Shown one piece after another: positions 24,872 to 33,418 of a DNA stretch of 64,000 nt. Source of the stretch: Myroides odoratus (GTDB lineage Bacteria > Bacteroidota > Bacteroidia > Flavobacteriales > Flavobacteriaceae); NCBI RefSeq assembly GCF_001549985.1, contig NZ_LROZ01000009.1:62001-126000 (forward strand), given 5' to 3'. Numbering within the stretch: position 1 is the first letter of the stretch; each line of letters opens with the position of its first letter. Made by a program: the position numbers and the translations under genes. The notes beneath the pieces were generated by a model. The model saw nothing but the letters and a program-made list of their open reading frames with translations, ran no database searches and was not told where the DNA came from.

Positions 24872-25420
24872 ATGAAAAAGAACAGCCAAATTGTAGTTTT
24901 ACTACTTAGTGTTTTAATTTTTTCTTGTTCAAAATCAGACGATACTAAAGATGATTCTGATCCTATTTTTGATTTGCCCTATACTAAGCTAAAGCATTTA
25001 GATGACATTAGTAAAAATGTTTTTTATTACGCAGGAATTAAGGTTGGAAATGCCAAAACGAGTTTGTTAATTCCAGGTTCAACATCTTGTCGCGCTTCGG
25101 AATATTTTAGTTTCATGGAAGAAAAAGTATTACCTAATTTAAATTTTGGTTATGTTAAGTATCAAATTGGACCATTAGGATGTGAGACAACAAATTCTAG
25201 TTTTTTTACCGAAACTAAGCTAATTAATGAAGGAGAATTATTTACTACAATTAGAAATGGAATTATTCCAGATAGGGGGCCTATAATTTTACAGGAACGA
25301 ATTTTCAAAGGAATTCTAGAAATTGGTTTTCAAGGTGAGTACCTGCGCATTGAGGATCGAATGTCTACCTATAAACGTGAAGATCCAAATGAAAAAGTGT
25401 ATCTATATTTTAAAAAATAA
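24872..25420 (+). CDS. Lipoprotein, third of three tandem paralogues
   Basis: Starting at ATG 24872 the product is 182 residues: signal peptide MKKNSQIVVLLLSVLIFSC, lipidated Cys19, then the same SKSDDTKDDSDPIFDLPYTK as copy 2. Differences concentrate in the middle (SFMEEKVLPNLNFGYVKYQI) while the C-terminal IFKGILEIGFQGEYLRIEDR is almost unchanged. The DNA between copies also repeats (GAATATTTTGAG plus flanks after copies 1 and 2). This marks a recent tandem duplication of gene plus spacer. A strong terminator shared with the convergent reductase gene follows. Confidence 0.8.
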   Translation: MKKNSQIVVLLLSVLIFSCSKSDDTKDDSDPIFDLPYTKLKHLDDISKNVFYYAGIKVGNAKTSLLIPGSTSCRASEYFSFMEEKVLPNLNFGYVKYQIGPLGCETTNSSFFTETKLINEGELFTTIRNGIIPDRGPIILQERIFKGILEIGFQGEYLRIEDRMSTYKREDPNEKVYLYFKK

Positions 25421-25447
25421 AAAAGGAAGCTAATTGCTTCCTTTTTT
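25421..25447. terminator. Bidirectional intrinsic terminator
   Basis: AAAAGGAAGC / GCTTCCTTTT stem with a 5-nt loop between convergent genes; A and T tracts on both sides allow use in either direction. Confidence 0.88.
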
Positions 25448-25448
25448 A

Positions 25449-26501
25449 TTAAATATCATCGTAATTAATGTGAATTTCATCAGAGGTAACAATCGCTTGA
25501 CACGATAGGATTAAACCTTCTTCAACTTCTTCATCAGTAAGAATACTGTTGCGTTTCATGGTTGCAGAACCTTTGGTAACTCTGCACATACAAGAGCTAC
25601 AAATACCCCCTTGACAAGAATATGGAGCGTCAATACCTGCTTCTAAAACTCCATTTAAAAGCGCTTGACTCTTCGGCATTTCAAAAGTTGTTTCTTCGTC
25701 ATCAACGATTACAGTTACTTTTGTACTTCCGCCTTCTATTTCTACTGGGTTGTTTCCATCCGTATTAGGCGTGAAAATCTCAAATAAGATATGGTCTTTG
25801 GCTATTCCTTTGGATTGTAAGGTTTCGCTTACAACGTCAATCATCGCTTCAGGTCCACATAAGAAATAGTTAGCAAAGGTTTTATCTTGGTGTTTGTTAT
25901 TGACTACAAAGTTAATTGCAGCTTTGTCAATGCGCCCAAAAAGAGAATCGTTTTCTCTCATTCTCGAATAAACAAAATGCACATACAACTGTTCTGGATA
26001 CTTTTCTTGTAGTAGGTGTAATTGCGTGTGGAAAATAGTCTCCTCCGCTGTCTTATTCCCATAAACTAATACAAATTTACTGTTAGGCTCTTCGGTTAAA
26101 ACAGTTTGTAAGATTGACATAACAGGTGTAATACCACTACCTGCAGCAAAAGCTGCATAGTTATTTGTTGCTCCAGCATCTGGTGTAAACGTGAAACGCC
26201 CTTCTGGGGTATCTACTTCTAACTGATCGCCCTCTTTCAACACATCATTGGCATAGACGGAAAATACTCCTTGCTCTACTTTCTTGACTACAATGCGAAT
26301 TTCTCCACTCTCAGGTGTAGAACAAATTGAATAAGCGCGTCTTATTTCTTTGCCCTTATGTTCATATCTGATGTTGAGATATTGCCCAGCAACAAACTTA
26401 TAATCTGATTGTAATGCTGCAGGAATATCAAATACGATAGATACCGCATTTGGAGTTTCTCTACGAATCTCTTTTACCGTTAATTTGTTGAATCTTGACA
26501 T
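25449..26501 (-). CDS. FAD/2Fe-2S flavodoxin-reductase-type oxidoreductase (PaaE-like)
   Basis: A 350-residue soluble electron-transfer protein. The N-terminal FAD domain (~5-105) has RRAYSICSTPE (RxYS motif); the NAD(P)H domain has FAAGSGITPVMSIL (~118-131) and FLCGPEAMI (~210); the C-terminal plant-type ferredoxin domain (~260-350) carries CQGGICSSCMCRV and a distal ILSCQA, the four cysteines of a 2Fe-2S cluster. This domain order matches PaaE, the reductase of phenylacetyl-CoA oxygenase, but no paa genes are in the window, so it may serve another oxygenase or desaturase. It is divergent from padR. Confidence 0.88.
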   Translation of the reverse strand: MSRFNKLTVKEIRRETPNAVSIVFDIPAALQSDYKFVAGQYLNIRYEHKGKEIRRAYSICSTPESGEIRIVVKKVEQGVFSVYANDVLKEGDQLEVDTPEGRFTFTPDAGATNNYAAFAAGSGITPVMSILQTVLTEEPNSKFVLVYGNKTAEETIFHTQLHLLQEKYPEQLYVHFVYSRMRENDSLFGRIDKAAINFVVNNKHQDKTFANYFLCGPEAMIDVVSETLQSKGIAKDHILFEIFTPNTDGNNPVEIEGGSTKVTVIVDDEETTFEMPKSQALLNGVLEAGIDAPYSCQGGICSSCMCRVTKGSATMKRNSILTDEEVEEGLILSCQAIVTSDEIHINYDDI

Positions 26502-26524
26502 CGTTTAGTTCTGTTTAAGTTCGC

Positions 26525-26532
26525 AAAAATAC
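26525..26532 (-). promoter_or_regulatory. Candidate -7 promoter element of the reductase gene
   Basis: On the minus strand TATTTTTG matches TAnnTTTG, 23 bp before the start codon at 26501. No clear -33 element seen. Confidence 0.45.
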
Positions 26533-26584
26533 AAAACCCATGGAGTAAAAGGAAGTTTTACTTCGCGGTTTAACGAAAAATATT

Positions 26585-26632
26585 ATACCTAAAGGTTATA
26601 GGTATTCAAAAAACACTATATTTGTATACCTA
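26585..26632 (+). promoter_or_regulatory. padR operator: Candidate PadR operator: three ATACCTA heptamers
   Basis: ATACCTA at 26585-26591, its exact reverse complement TAGGTAT at 26599-26605 (7-bp spacer), and another direct ATACCTA at 26626-26632, 41 bp from the first. The set brackets the padR -7 element (26617-26624). PadR regulators usually bind inverted repeats in their own promoter, so autoregulation is likely; binding is inferred. Confidence 0.55.
26617..26624 (+). promoter_or_regulatory. Candidate -7 promoter element of padR
   Basis: TATATTTG, a perfect TAnnTTTG match, 20 bp before the padR ATG at 26645 and directly followed by an ATACCTA heptamer. Confidence 0.6.
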
Positions 26633-26644
26633 ATAATCTTATGT

Positions 26645-26980
26645 ATGGCAAAGCAGCAACAATTATATAAAGGAAGTTTGAATACCATTATTATGAAGCT
26701 ATTGGCTGAAAATGGTCGAATGTATGGATATGAAATTACACAGAAGGTCAAAGAAATTACTGCTGGAGAAATGAGTTTAACGGAAGGTGCGCTCTATCCA
26801 GCATTGCATAAATTGGAGGCAGATGGCTTCTTAGATGTAGACATGGAGCGCGTAGATGGAAGAGTAAGAAAGTATTACAAATTGACTGAAAGTGGTGTAA
26901 CAGAAACAACAAACAAAATGGAAGAGTTAGAAAACTTCATTCGAAATATGCAACATATTGTCAATCTAAAGTTGACCTAA
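26645..26980 (+). CDS. PadR family transcriptional regulator
   Basis: A 111-residue winged-helix repressor. LYKGSLNTIIMKLLAENG leads into MYGYEITQKVKEI (recognition region), then LTEGALYPALHKLEADGFL and VDGRVRKYYKLTESG form the wing; the C-terminal helix (~85-111) would dimerise. This small PadR-s1 type typically controls the genes next to it and itself. Here three related membrane-protein genes follow on the same strand, starting 26 bp downstream, and inverted heptamers lie in its promoter. The inducing signal is unknown. Confidence 0.93.
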   Translation: MAKQQQLYKGSLNTIIMKLLAENGRMYGYEITQKVKEITAGEMSLTEGALYPALHKLEADGFLDVDMERVDGRVRKYYKLTESGVTETTNKMEELENFIRNMQHIVNLKLT

Positions 26981-27006
26981 TATTTTCTATCTAACACAAC
27001 TGAAAA

Positions 27007-27654
27007 ATGATGATAAAACTTACGCCCCTTCAAATTAAGAGCATTGAGGAAAGATTGCTCCAAAAGTATGAGTTGAAATACGAGGAATTCAGAGCGGAGC
27101 TTCTCGATCATATTGCTTGTGATGTGGAAGAATTGATGGAGGAAGGAGAGCCCTATGAGGAAGCGATAATTCTTGTTTTTAGGAAGTGGAATGTAAAATT
27201 GTTGTCTAATACAAAGGGATTTTATAAAGGAATTCCTCACTTTATACTGGATCAATTAAAGGCTACGTATAGAAAAATAGAAATTAAACTATTGGGATTT
27301 GCTTTGTTGTTCAGTTTGATTCTCATCGTAAGCAAGAAATATTTAGCTTTTGATTTACGTCTTGTTCTGTATTCGTTGTTTGTAATTCATGCCGTTGGAG
27401 TGGTTCTAATTTATCAAGAGTTAAAAGGTTTACAAGATTATCGCTATGATTTTTTCAAGGGTAAATCTCTTGTTGTGTTGCTTCAAAGTGGAGTTGCTTT
27501 AGTTGGAGTCCAAGCGTTTTATTTTGCTTGGGATACTGGGACAAATAGTTTAGAAATACTAGTGATTTATTATTTCTTACTTAATACGTATTTATTATAT
27601 CGATTCAGGACCTATAGCAAGTATCAAAAATTGAAAATAGCCAAAATAAAATGA
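27007..27654 (+). CDS. PadR-linked membrane protein 1 with an N-terminal HAAS-like helical domain
   Basis: A 215-residue protein. The N-terminal ~75 residues are helical and cytoplasmic, with IEERLLQKYELKYEEFRAEL and then LDHIACDVEEL, followed by about four to five transmembrane helices (~95-205). The same plan and the (V/L)DHxAxD(I/V)E motif recur in the next two genes. This resembles PadR-associated HAAS proteins, in which the helical prefix regulates a membrane module. Position right after padR suggests co-transcription and co-function. It has no catalytic signature I can see. The start could be either ATG of the ATGATG at 27007. Confidence 0.65.
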   Translation: MMIKLTPLQIKSIEERLLQKYELKYEEFRAELLDHIACDVEELMEEGEPYEEAIILVFRKWNVKLLSNTKGFYKGIPHFILDQLKATYRKIEIKLLGFALLFSLILIVSKKYLAFDLRLVLYSLFVIHAVGVVLIYQELKGLQDYRYDFFKGKSLVVLLQSGVALVGVQAFYFAWDTGTNSLEILVIYYFLLNTYLLYRFRTYSKYQKLKIAKIK

Positions 27655-27672
27655 GTTTAAATGAAATAAAGG

Positions 27673-27713
27673 TAACCGTTATTGGGCATCTGTTAGTTTC
27701 AATATAACGGTTA
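27673..27713 (+). other. Intercistronic inverted repeat
   Basis: A perfect 10-bp inverted repeat, TAACCGTTAT (27673-27682) and ATAACGGTTA (27704-27713), with a 21-nt loop, lies between the first and second PadR-linked membrane genes. No T tract follows, so it is more likely an mRNA processing or stability element than a terminator. Confidence 0.5.
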
Positions 27714-27725
27714 AAAAACAGAAAA

Positions 27726-28394
27726 ATGAAAAACATAACACAGCCTCAACTTCAACATATTGACCAGTTTTTAATGGAACATTATCGCTTGTATTATATT
27801 GATATTCGTGCAGAAGTAGTGGATCACATGGCCAATGATATTGAAGAGCAACTACAAGATAAAACCTATGAAGAAGCCTTTGTACATGTCATTACTAAAT
27901 GGGATGCTACATTAAAACCATCGAAATTTTTCTTTAGAGGTATACCTAGGCTTATTGCACAGCAATGGACCAAAGAACGAATAAAACGAGGGGCTAAAGC
28001 TTGTTTATTTGGAGCATTAACGACCTTAATTATCGCTAGTTTCTTTTTCCGTTTTATTGACTTAGATACAGCCTTCCCATTGGGATTGGGAACATTACTT
28101 ATACTCTATGTAGGGATAGGAATTTTGTATATCATCAATCGTAGTTTAGTAAAAGAAATCCCTTTGCATACCGCAACGGGTACTTTTCTCAGAGTAGAAT
28201 TTAAAAGACTGGGATGGGTACAAAGTGTATTTATTATTATGCCATTGCTCAGTCAAATGAAGTTTATTTCAGTAGGAGAGTTATTTGTATATACTTATTT
28301 CCTCATTGGATTTGTAATGCTATTCTATCTAGTGCAGTGGCGGATGGATTATCAAAAAGAACAGCTATATCAAATTAAATGGAAATCCGTCTAA
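27726..28394 (+). CDS. PadR-linked membrane protein 2 with an N-terminal HAAS-like helical domain
   Basis: A 222-residue paralogue of the preceding gene. The prefix reads QLQHIDQFLMEHYRLYYIDI and then RAEVVDHMANDIEEQLQ; it continues EEAFVHVITKWDATLKPSKFF, matching the A-x(2)-V-F-x-K-W helix of protein 1. Four to five membrane helices follow (~90-205), with charged ends. It is separated from the previous gene by 71 bp with an internal hairpin and from the next by 10 bp. Function unknown; a sensor or regulator of envelope state is possible but speculative. Confidence 0.65.
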   Translation: MKNITQPQLQHIDQFLMEHYRLYYIDIRAEVVDHMANDIEEQLQDKTYEEAFVHVITKWDATLKPSKFFFRGIPRLIAQQWTKERIKRGAKACLFGALTTLIIASFFFRFIDLDTAFPLGLGTLLILYVGIGILYIINRSLVKEIPLHTATGTFLRVEFKRLGWVQSVFIIMPLLSQMKFISVGELFVYTYFLIGFVMLFYLVQWRMDYQKEQLYQIKWKSV

Positions 28395-28404
28395 AACGAT
28401 AGGT

Positions 28405-29103
28405 ATGGAAAGAAAGATTACTTTACAAGAAATAGAGCAATTACATAGGTTTGTTCGTCGACATTATGTTGAGTTTTATGATGTCGAATTAGAATTGGTC
28501 GATCATTTGGCGAATGACATTGAAGCACAATGGCAAGAGGATACCCAATTATCTTTTGATCTCGCTCTAGATCAGGCTTTTAAAAAATTTGGCATTTTTG
28601 GTTTTACAGATGTCATAGAACAAAAAACGAATGAGTTAAATAAAGTATATTACAAAGAAAGCTTTCGTTTATTGAGAACATTTTTTACTATTCCTAAAAT
28701 TGTTATTTCGATTGCTCTGTCTTTAATTATTTATGTTATTCTCCGATTTGTAGGGAGAGAACTGTCAATTAATGTAAAAGAGATTGCAAGGGGAGCTGTA
28801 TTTCTGTTTTTTATGTATCAATTCATTAGCTTACAGCTTAGACGGGCAAAGCAAAATAAAAAATCTCAATCGAAGTGGTTATTACAGACTGTTGTATTTA
28901 ATTTAGAAATATGGCCTTACTATCTAATGTTTATGTTTTTTTTCCAAATTTTTATGTTTGAAGGAACAAGTAATTTTTCACTTATTTCTCAAACTATGGT
29001 GATAACACTGACTATTTTGTATGTCTATGTATTGAAGGCAGTTATCATACCGCAAGTTAGAGAGGATTTACGGATACAAAAACAACGGGTTTTACTGGCT
29101 TAA
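28405..29103 (+). CDS. PadR-linked membrane protein 3 with an N-terminal HAAS-like helical domain
   Basis: The 232-residue third paralogue. Its prefix, LHRFVRRHYVEFYDVELELV then DHLANDIEAQW, repeats the motif, and FDLALDQAFKKFGIFGF corresponds to the second helix pair. About four transmembrane segments follow (~95-225) with a basic loop QLRRAKQNKKSQSK between helices. It is the last gene of the cluster; a terminator lies 75 bp after the stop. Sequence identity among the three looks modest beyond the motif, so the duplication is old and the proteins may be non-redundant. Confidence 0.65.
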   Translation: MERKITLQEIEQLHRFVRRHYVEFYDVELELVDHLANDIEAQWQEDTQLSFDLALDQAFKKFGIFGFTDVIEQKTNELNKVYYKESFRLLRTFFTIPKIVISIALSLIIYVILRFVGRELSINVKEIARGAVFLFFMYQFISLQLRRAKQNKKSQSKWLLQTVVFNLEIWPYYLMFMFFFQIFMFEGTSNFSLISQTMVITLTILYVYVLKAVIIPQVREDLRIQKQRVLLA

Positions 29104-29178
29104 AGCTAAGAATAGGAGCAAGATTATTCCACAAAAACAGAGCCTATCCCACAAAAAAAATAAGCTTTTTATTCTACT

Positions 29179-29208
29179 AAACGACTGTATAACAGTCGTT
29201 TTTTTTAT
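29179..29208 (+). terminator. Intrinsic terminator of the padR cluster
   Basis: AAACGACTG / CAGTCGTTT stem, 5-nt loop, followed by a run of T residues. Confidence 0.88.
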
Positions 29209-29292
29209 GCAATACAGGGAGAAAATGAAATGATGCTGTAACAGAAAGGATAGAGTAGCGTCTTATTCTATATCAACCAAAAAAATTAGCGT

Positions 29293-31779
29293 ATGAAACA
29301 ACTATTCACCTTGTTTTTGTGCTTTTTATCACTAGTTTCTTTTGCACAAATAAAGGGAACGATAGTAGATCAAGAAGGAAAACCCATTAGTTATGCTACA
29401 GTCATTCTGGAACAAACCCAGCAAGGCGCTATAAGTAACGACAAAGGAATGTATGAGATTAAACCCAAAAATCAGGGAGATTTCACACTTGTTTTTCAGT
29501 TTTTAGGCTATAAAACTGAGCGTAAAAAAATAACATATCAAGGACAACCCTTGACTGTGGATATTGTGTTGCAAGAAGAAGAATTCCAACTGGATGATAT
29601 TGTAATCAAAGTAGGTAAAAACCCTGCGGATGATATTATTCGCAGAGCTATTGCAAACAGAGCGCAAAACACAAAAGGAATGGCTACTTTTGCCGCCGAC
29701 TTTTATTCGAAAGGAATGATTAAGAGTCTGAAAATTCCCAAATTTGCAAAAGACAAAGTACTGATAAATGGAGATAAGGCTTCGGGGCTTGATTCGCTTG
29801 GTCAGGGAATTCTTTATCTATCTGAAACGGTATCGGAATTAAAATATCAGAAACCCAACCAATTAAAAGAACACATTATTGCCTCTAAAATTAGTGGAAA
29901 TAACAATGGGTATAGTTTTAATACAGCGGATGAATCGTTTTATGATTTCTATGAAGATCAATTGACAATGGCTGATTTTGATGTACAGTTAGTCTCCCCA
30001 ATTGCCAAGCAAGCCTTTTCTTTTTATAAGTATAGCTTAGAAGCAACGTTCAAAGATAATGGTGTACTCATCAATAAGATTAAAGTTACGCCTAAAGTGA
30101 AAAATCAATCCGTATTTTACGGTGATATCTATATTGTAGATACCTCTGCAGCCTTGTATGGAGTTGACTTAACCGTAACAGGTGTTAGTTTGCAACAACC
30201 TTTTATAGATGAAATAACGATTAGTCAGAATTTCTTCTTTAATCAAGCCAATCAAACTTGGGTGAAGCGTTCTCAAACCTTGGATATGTTGATTGGATTG
30301 TTTGGATTCAAAGGGCAAGGAACATTCTTGAGTGTATTCAATAATTATGATTTTACTCCTAATTTTACGAGAGCTGATTTTGGAAAAGAAGTGCTTTCTT
30401 TCGCAAAAGATGCCAATAAAAAGGAAGATGATTTCTGGGTCAATCACCGTTTGTATCCATTAACGACAGAAGAAGTTCAAGATTATCATTTCAAAGATAG
30501 CATTCGCGAAATAAAAGACTCTCCTCAATATAAAGACAGTCTACGCATGGCTCACAATCGCTTTGAATTTTTATCTCCTTTAACGGGTTACAATTACAAA
30601 AGTAAAAGTGAGCGTTTTACTTTTAATTATAATGGTTTAATTGAGCTAGATAAAATTGGGTTTAATACGGTTCAAGGGTTCTATATGGGAACCAATTTTG
30701 GCGCAACTTTCTATGGGAAAGATAAAAAATCATATACACGTGCTGGATTAAATATGAATTACGGTTTTGCTTCTGAGCGCTTTAGAGCGTATGGAAGTAT
30801 AAGCCATCGCTTTAACGATGTACATAAATCAGTACTCTATGTAAAAGGAGGTACGAAAATAGAGCAATTCCATAAGGATAATATCAGTGAACAATTCAAT
30901 AGCTTATTCTCGTTGTTATTCAGAAAAAACTTTGCCAAGTATTACAACAATGAAAATGCCTATGTAGGTTATCAAGGAAAATTTATGGATGAAGCGCTGG
31001 CTTTGACTACAGAAGTAGGGTATGAGCAACGAAAACCTTTGTTTAATAATGCGAATGGTTCTTTCTATACCGGAAGTAGAGCATACACCTCAAATGACCC
31101 TACAAACCCGCTAAATGATTTAACCGCGCCAATTGAATTACATCATTTGTATAAATTCCGCCTTGGAGCTACAATCCGATTGGGGATGAAGTATGTTTCT
31201 TATCCAGATGATCGTTGGTATATTCCAAATACAAGTTACCCCAAAATCAATGTGGGATACGAAAAAGCATTCAATGGGAATCTTGCTGGCTATAATTACG
31301 ATTTGGTTACTGCAGGCATTGCTCAAGATATTTCATTGGGTAATAAAGGCGCGTTTTCTTATAACCTTAAAGGAGGACATTTCTTTAATGCAGATGATAT
31401 TTCGTATGTGGATCGCAAACATTTTACAGGAAACCAAACCCATTTAAATGTGGAGAATGATCGTATGAGTTCGTTTAATCTATTGCCTTACTACAGCTTG
31501 AGTACCAATAAATCGTATGCAGAAATGCACATGGAATACAATTTCAAAGGATTTATTATGAATCGCTTACCCTTGTTGAAATGGACAGGATGGAATGTTG
31601 TTGCAGGGTACCATAATGCTATCGTATCTGATACAAAAGCATATCAAGAATTTACTGTGGGCTTGTCGAATATTGGTTTTGGAAGCATGAAAGGTTTCCG
31701 TGTAGATTATGTACGTGCATACCAAGGAAGTAATTTCTTCAAGGATGGTTTCATGTTTGGATTTAAGAAAGACTTTTAG
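29293..31779 (+). CDS. DUF5686 outer-membrane protein with carboxypeptidase-regulatory-like domain
   Basis: An 828-residue exported protein. It has a Sec signal peptide (KQLFTLFLCFLSLVSFAQ), a CarboxypepD_reg-like beta-sandwich (~20-105: GTIVDQEGKPISYATVILE ... FLGYKTERK), then the DUF5686 region starting at DDIVIKVGKNPADDIIRRAI (~105) and ending in a long beta-barrel-like stretch with alternating aromatic residues to a terminal Phe (FMFGFKKDF). This architecture is widespread in Bacteroidota outer membranes; the TonB-dependent plug domain is absent, and the function is unknown. It is a single gene, with a bidirectional terminator after it. Confidence 0.88.
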   Translation: MKQLFTLFLCFLSLVSFAQIKGTIVDQEGKPISYATVILEQTQQGAISNDKGMYEIKPKNQGDFTLVFQFLGYKTERKKITYQGQPLTVDIVLQEEEFQLDDIVIKVGKNPADDIIRRAIANRAQNTKGMATFAADFYSKGMIKSLKIPKFAKDKVLINGDKASGLDSLGQGILYLSETVSELKYQKPNQLKEHIIASKISGNNNGYSFNTADESFYDFYEDQLTMADFDVQLVSPIAKQAFSFYKYSLEATFKDNGVLINKIKVTPKVKNQSVFYGDIYIVDTSAALYGVDLTVTGVSLQQPFIDEITISQNFFFNQANQTWVKRSQTLDMLIGLFGFKGQGTFLSVFNNYDFTPNFTRADFGKEVLSFAKDANKKEDDFWVNHRLYPLTTEEVQDYHFKDSIREIKDSPQYKDSLRMAHNRFEFLSPLTGYNYKSKSERFTFNYNGLIELDKIGFNTVQGFYMGTNFGATFYGKDKKSYTRAGLNMNYGFASERFRAYGSISHRFNDVHKSVLYVKGGTKIEQFHKDNISEQFNSLFSLLFRKNFAKYYNNENAYVGYQGKFMDEALALTTEVGYEQRKPLFNNANGSFYTGSRAYTSNDPTNPLNDLTAPIELHHLYKFRLGATIRLGMKYVSYPDDRWYIPNTSYPKINVGYEKAFNGNLAGYNYDLVTAGIAQDISLGNKGAFSYNLKGGHFFNADDISYVDRKHFTGNQTHLNVENDRMSSFNLLPYYSLSTNKSYAEMHMEYNFKGFIMNRLPLLKWTGWNVVAGYHNAIVSDTKAYQEFTVGLSNIGFGSMKGFRVDYVRAYQGSNFFKDGFMFGFKKDF

Positions 31780-31838
31780 CGTTAGTTTGATATTTGGATT
31801 GGAAAGGAATTTAGTTTATTAAGTGGACAGTCCAAAAA

Positions 31839-31868
31839 AAAAGCCCGATACATTTGTATCGGGCTTTT
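31839..31868. terminator. Bidirectional intrinsic terminator
   Basis: AAAAGCCCGATAC / GTATCGGGCTTTT perfect 13-bp stem with a 4-nt loop between the convergent DUF5686 gene and pheS. Confidence 0.92.
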
Positions 31869-31875
31869 GTCTATA

Positions 31876-32892
31876 TTAGAAGTTTGATTTGAATTGCTCT
31901 AAGAAGCGAACATCGTTCTCGTAGAACATGCGAATATCGCTGATTTGGTACAATAACATCGCAATACGCTCGATTCCCATACCAAAGGCAAATCCACTGT
32001 ATTCATTTGCATCAATGTTACAATTAGTCAATACGTTTGGATCAACCATACCACATCCCATAATCTCTAACCAACCTGTTCCTTTAGTAATTCTGTAATC
32101 CACTTCCGTTTTCAATCCCCAATAAATATCTACTTCAGCACTTGGCTCAGTAAAAGGGAAATACGAAGGACGTAAGCGAATCTTAGATTTACCAAACATT
32201 TCTTTGGTAAAGTATAGTAAGGTTTGTTTTAAATCAGCAAAAGACACGTCTTTATCAATGTATAATCCTTCTACTTGGTGGAAGATACAATGAGAACGAG
32301 AGGAAATATCTTCATTTCGGAATACACGTCCTGGAGAAATTGTACGCAAAGGCGGTTTGTGATCCTCCATATAGCGCGCTTGTACAGATGAAGTATGCGT
32401 GCGCAATAAGTGTTGTGGATTCGACTGCACAAAGAATGAATCTTGCATATCACGCGCTGGGTGATAGTCAGGAAAGTTCAAGGCAGAGAAGTTATGCCAA
32501 TCGTCTTCAATTTCTGGACCTTCAGAAATAGTAAAACCAATACTGTTAAAAATATCAACAATTTGATTTTTTACAAGTGAAATAGGGTGTCTTGATCCGA
32601 TTGTCGTTGGATAACCTGGACGCGTTAAATCGCCATACAATCCTTGTACATTCTTAGACTCTATTTCCTCTTGAATGGTTTTTACTTTAGTTTCAATGGC
32701 ACTTTTTAGCGTATTAATCGCTTGACCAAATTCCTTTTTCTGATCGTTAGGAACGGTTTTAAAGTAGGCGAATAATTCGTTTAAAATCCCCTTTTTAGAA
32801 AGGAATTTAATTCTAAAAGCTTCTAGTTGTTCTTTGTTATCGGTTTGGAAATGTTCTGCCTCCCCAATGTATTCTTTTATCTTATCTATCAT
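31876..32892 (-). CDS. pheS: Phenylalanine-tRNA ligase alpha subunit
   Basis: Catalytic subunit of the PheS2T2 synthetase. Starting at ATG 32892 ([15 protein letters not shown]) the product is 338 residues; a longer frame with seven extra residues would start inside the promoter region. The N-terminal coiled coil (~1-85) binds tRNA; class II motifs follow: [20 protein letters not shown] (motif 1 region), [29 protein letters not shown] (motif 2), and [19 protein letters not shown] (motif 3). The pheT gene is not adjacent, as is common in this phylum. Confidence 0.96.
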   Translation of the reverse strand: MIDKIKEYIGEAEHFQTDNKEQLEAFRIKFLSKKGILNELFAYFKTVPNDQKKEFGQAINTLKSAIETKVKTIQEEIESKNVQGLYGDLTRPGYPTTIGSRHPISLVKNQIVDIFNSIGFTISEGPEIEDDWHNFSALNFPDYHPARDMQDSFFVQSNPQHLLRTHTSSVQARYMEDHKPPLRTISPGRVFRNEDISSRSHCIFHQVEGLYIDKDVSFADLKQTLLYFTKEMFGKSKIRLRPSYFPFTEPSAEVDIYWGLKTEVDYRITKGTGWLEIMGCGMVDPNVLTNCNIDANEYSGFAFGMGIERIAMLLYQISDIRMFYENDVRFLEQFKSNF

Positions 32893-32910
32893 TTTAAGTA
32901 AAGTAAAAGG

Positions 32911-32918
32911 CAAATTTA
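32911..32918 (-). promoter_or_regulatory. Candidate -7 promoter element of pheS
   Basis: Minus strand TAAATTTG matches TAnnTTTG, 18 bp before the chosen ATG at 32892, which supports the shorter start. Confidence 0.5.
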
Positions 32919-32974
32919 CTGCTTTTCATTTAGACATAAAATTAAAGCATGCTAAATTTTTATTTATCCGTGTT

Positions 32975-33331
32975 TTAATCTATATATTTTAGCGCTAAGA
33001 AATAATGCACGATTGCTTCTTTCATTAAAACACTTTGTTCCCCTGCTCGCAATGCAGGTAAATGTTCTTTTACGTTGTAATGCGGCCATCCGTCTTGGTC
33101 ATAGTGATCAAATTCATAATATCCATAGGGCTCAAGTAGGCGGCATATTGCGATATGCATTAAATTAACTTTATCGTCTTTTTTATATCGTTTTTTAATT
33201 TTACCGAGTTCTTGAACGCCAATAAGATAGATGATTGCTTCTAGATCGAGGGTTTCCCCATCACCAAAGCGGGTAGATATCTTTTGTACCACATCGTCCC
33301 ACCTTTTTTTTAATTGTTCATCTCTTGCCAT
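32975..33331 (-). CDS. Conserved hypothetical protein
   Basis: A soluble protein of 118 residues from ATG 33331 (MARDEQLKKRWDDVVQKI). The longer frame starting at 33364 overlaps a promoter-like element and adds a Cys/Asn-rich segment unlike a native N-terminus. The sequence has DLEAIIYLIGVQELGKIKKR, then IAICRLLEPYGYYEFDHYDQ and DGWPHYNVKEHLPAL near the end. I believe close relatives are found throughout flavobacteria beside cvpA and pheS, but I know no function and recognise no motif. Confidence 0.75.
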   Translation of the reverse strand: MARDEQLKKRWDDVVQKISTRFGDGETLDLEAIIYLIGVQELGKIKKRYKKDDKVNLMHIAICRLLEPYGYYEFDHYDQDGWPHYNVKEHLPALRAGEQSVLMKEAIVHYFLALKYID

Positions 33332-33353
33332 CTTGTTGTTTGTTTGAATGAAA

Positions 33354-33361
33354 CAAAGATA
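33354..33361 (-). promoter_or_regulatory. Candidate -7 promoter element of the conserved gene at 32975-33331
   Basis: Minus strand TATCTTTG matches TAnnTTTG, 22 bp before ATG 33331. Confidence 0.5.
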
Positions 33362-33418
33362 CAATTTACTTATGACGCAGATTTATAGAAAAAATAATAA
33401 TTTAGGGGATTATAAATT

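Noticed and set aside
25449..26501. Phenylacetate degradation operon
   Set aside because: Only the PaaE-like reductase is present; no paaABCD or ligase genes flank it, so the pathway cannot be claimed.
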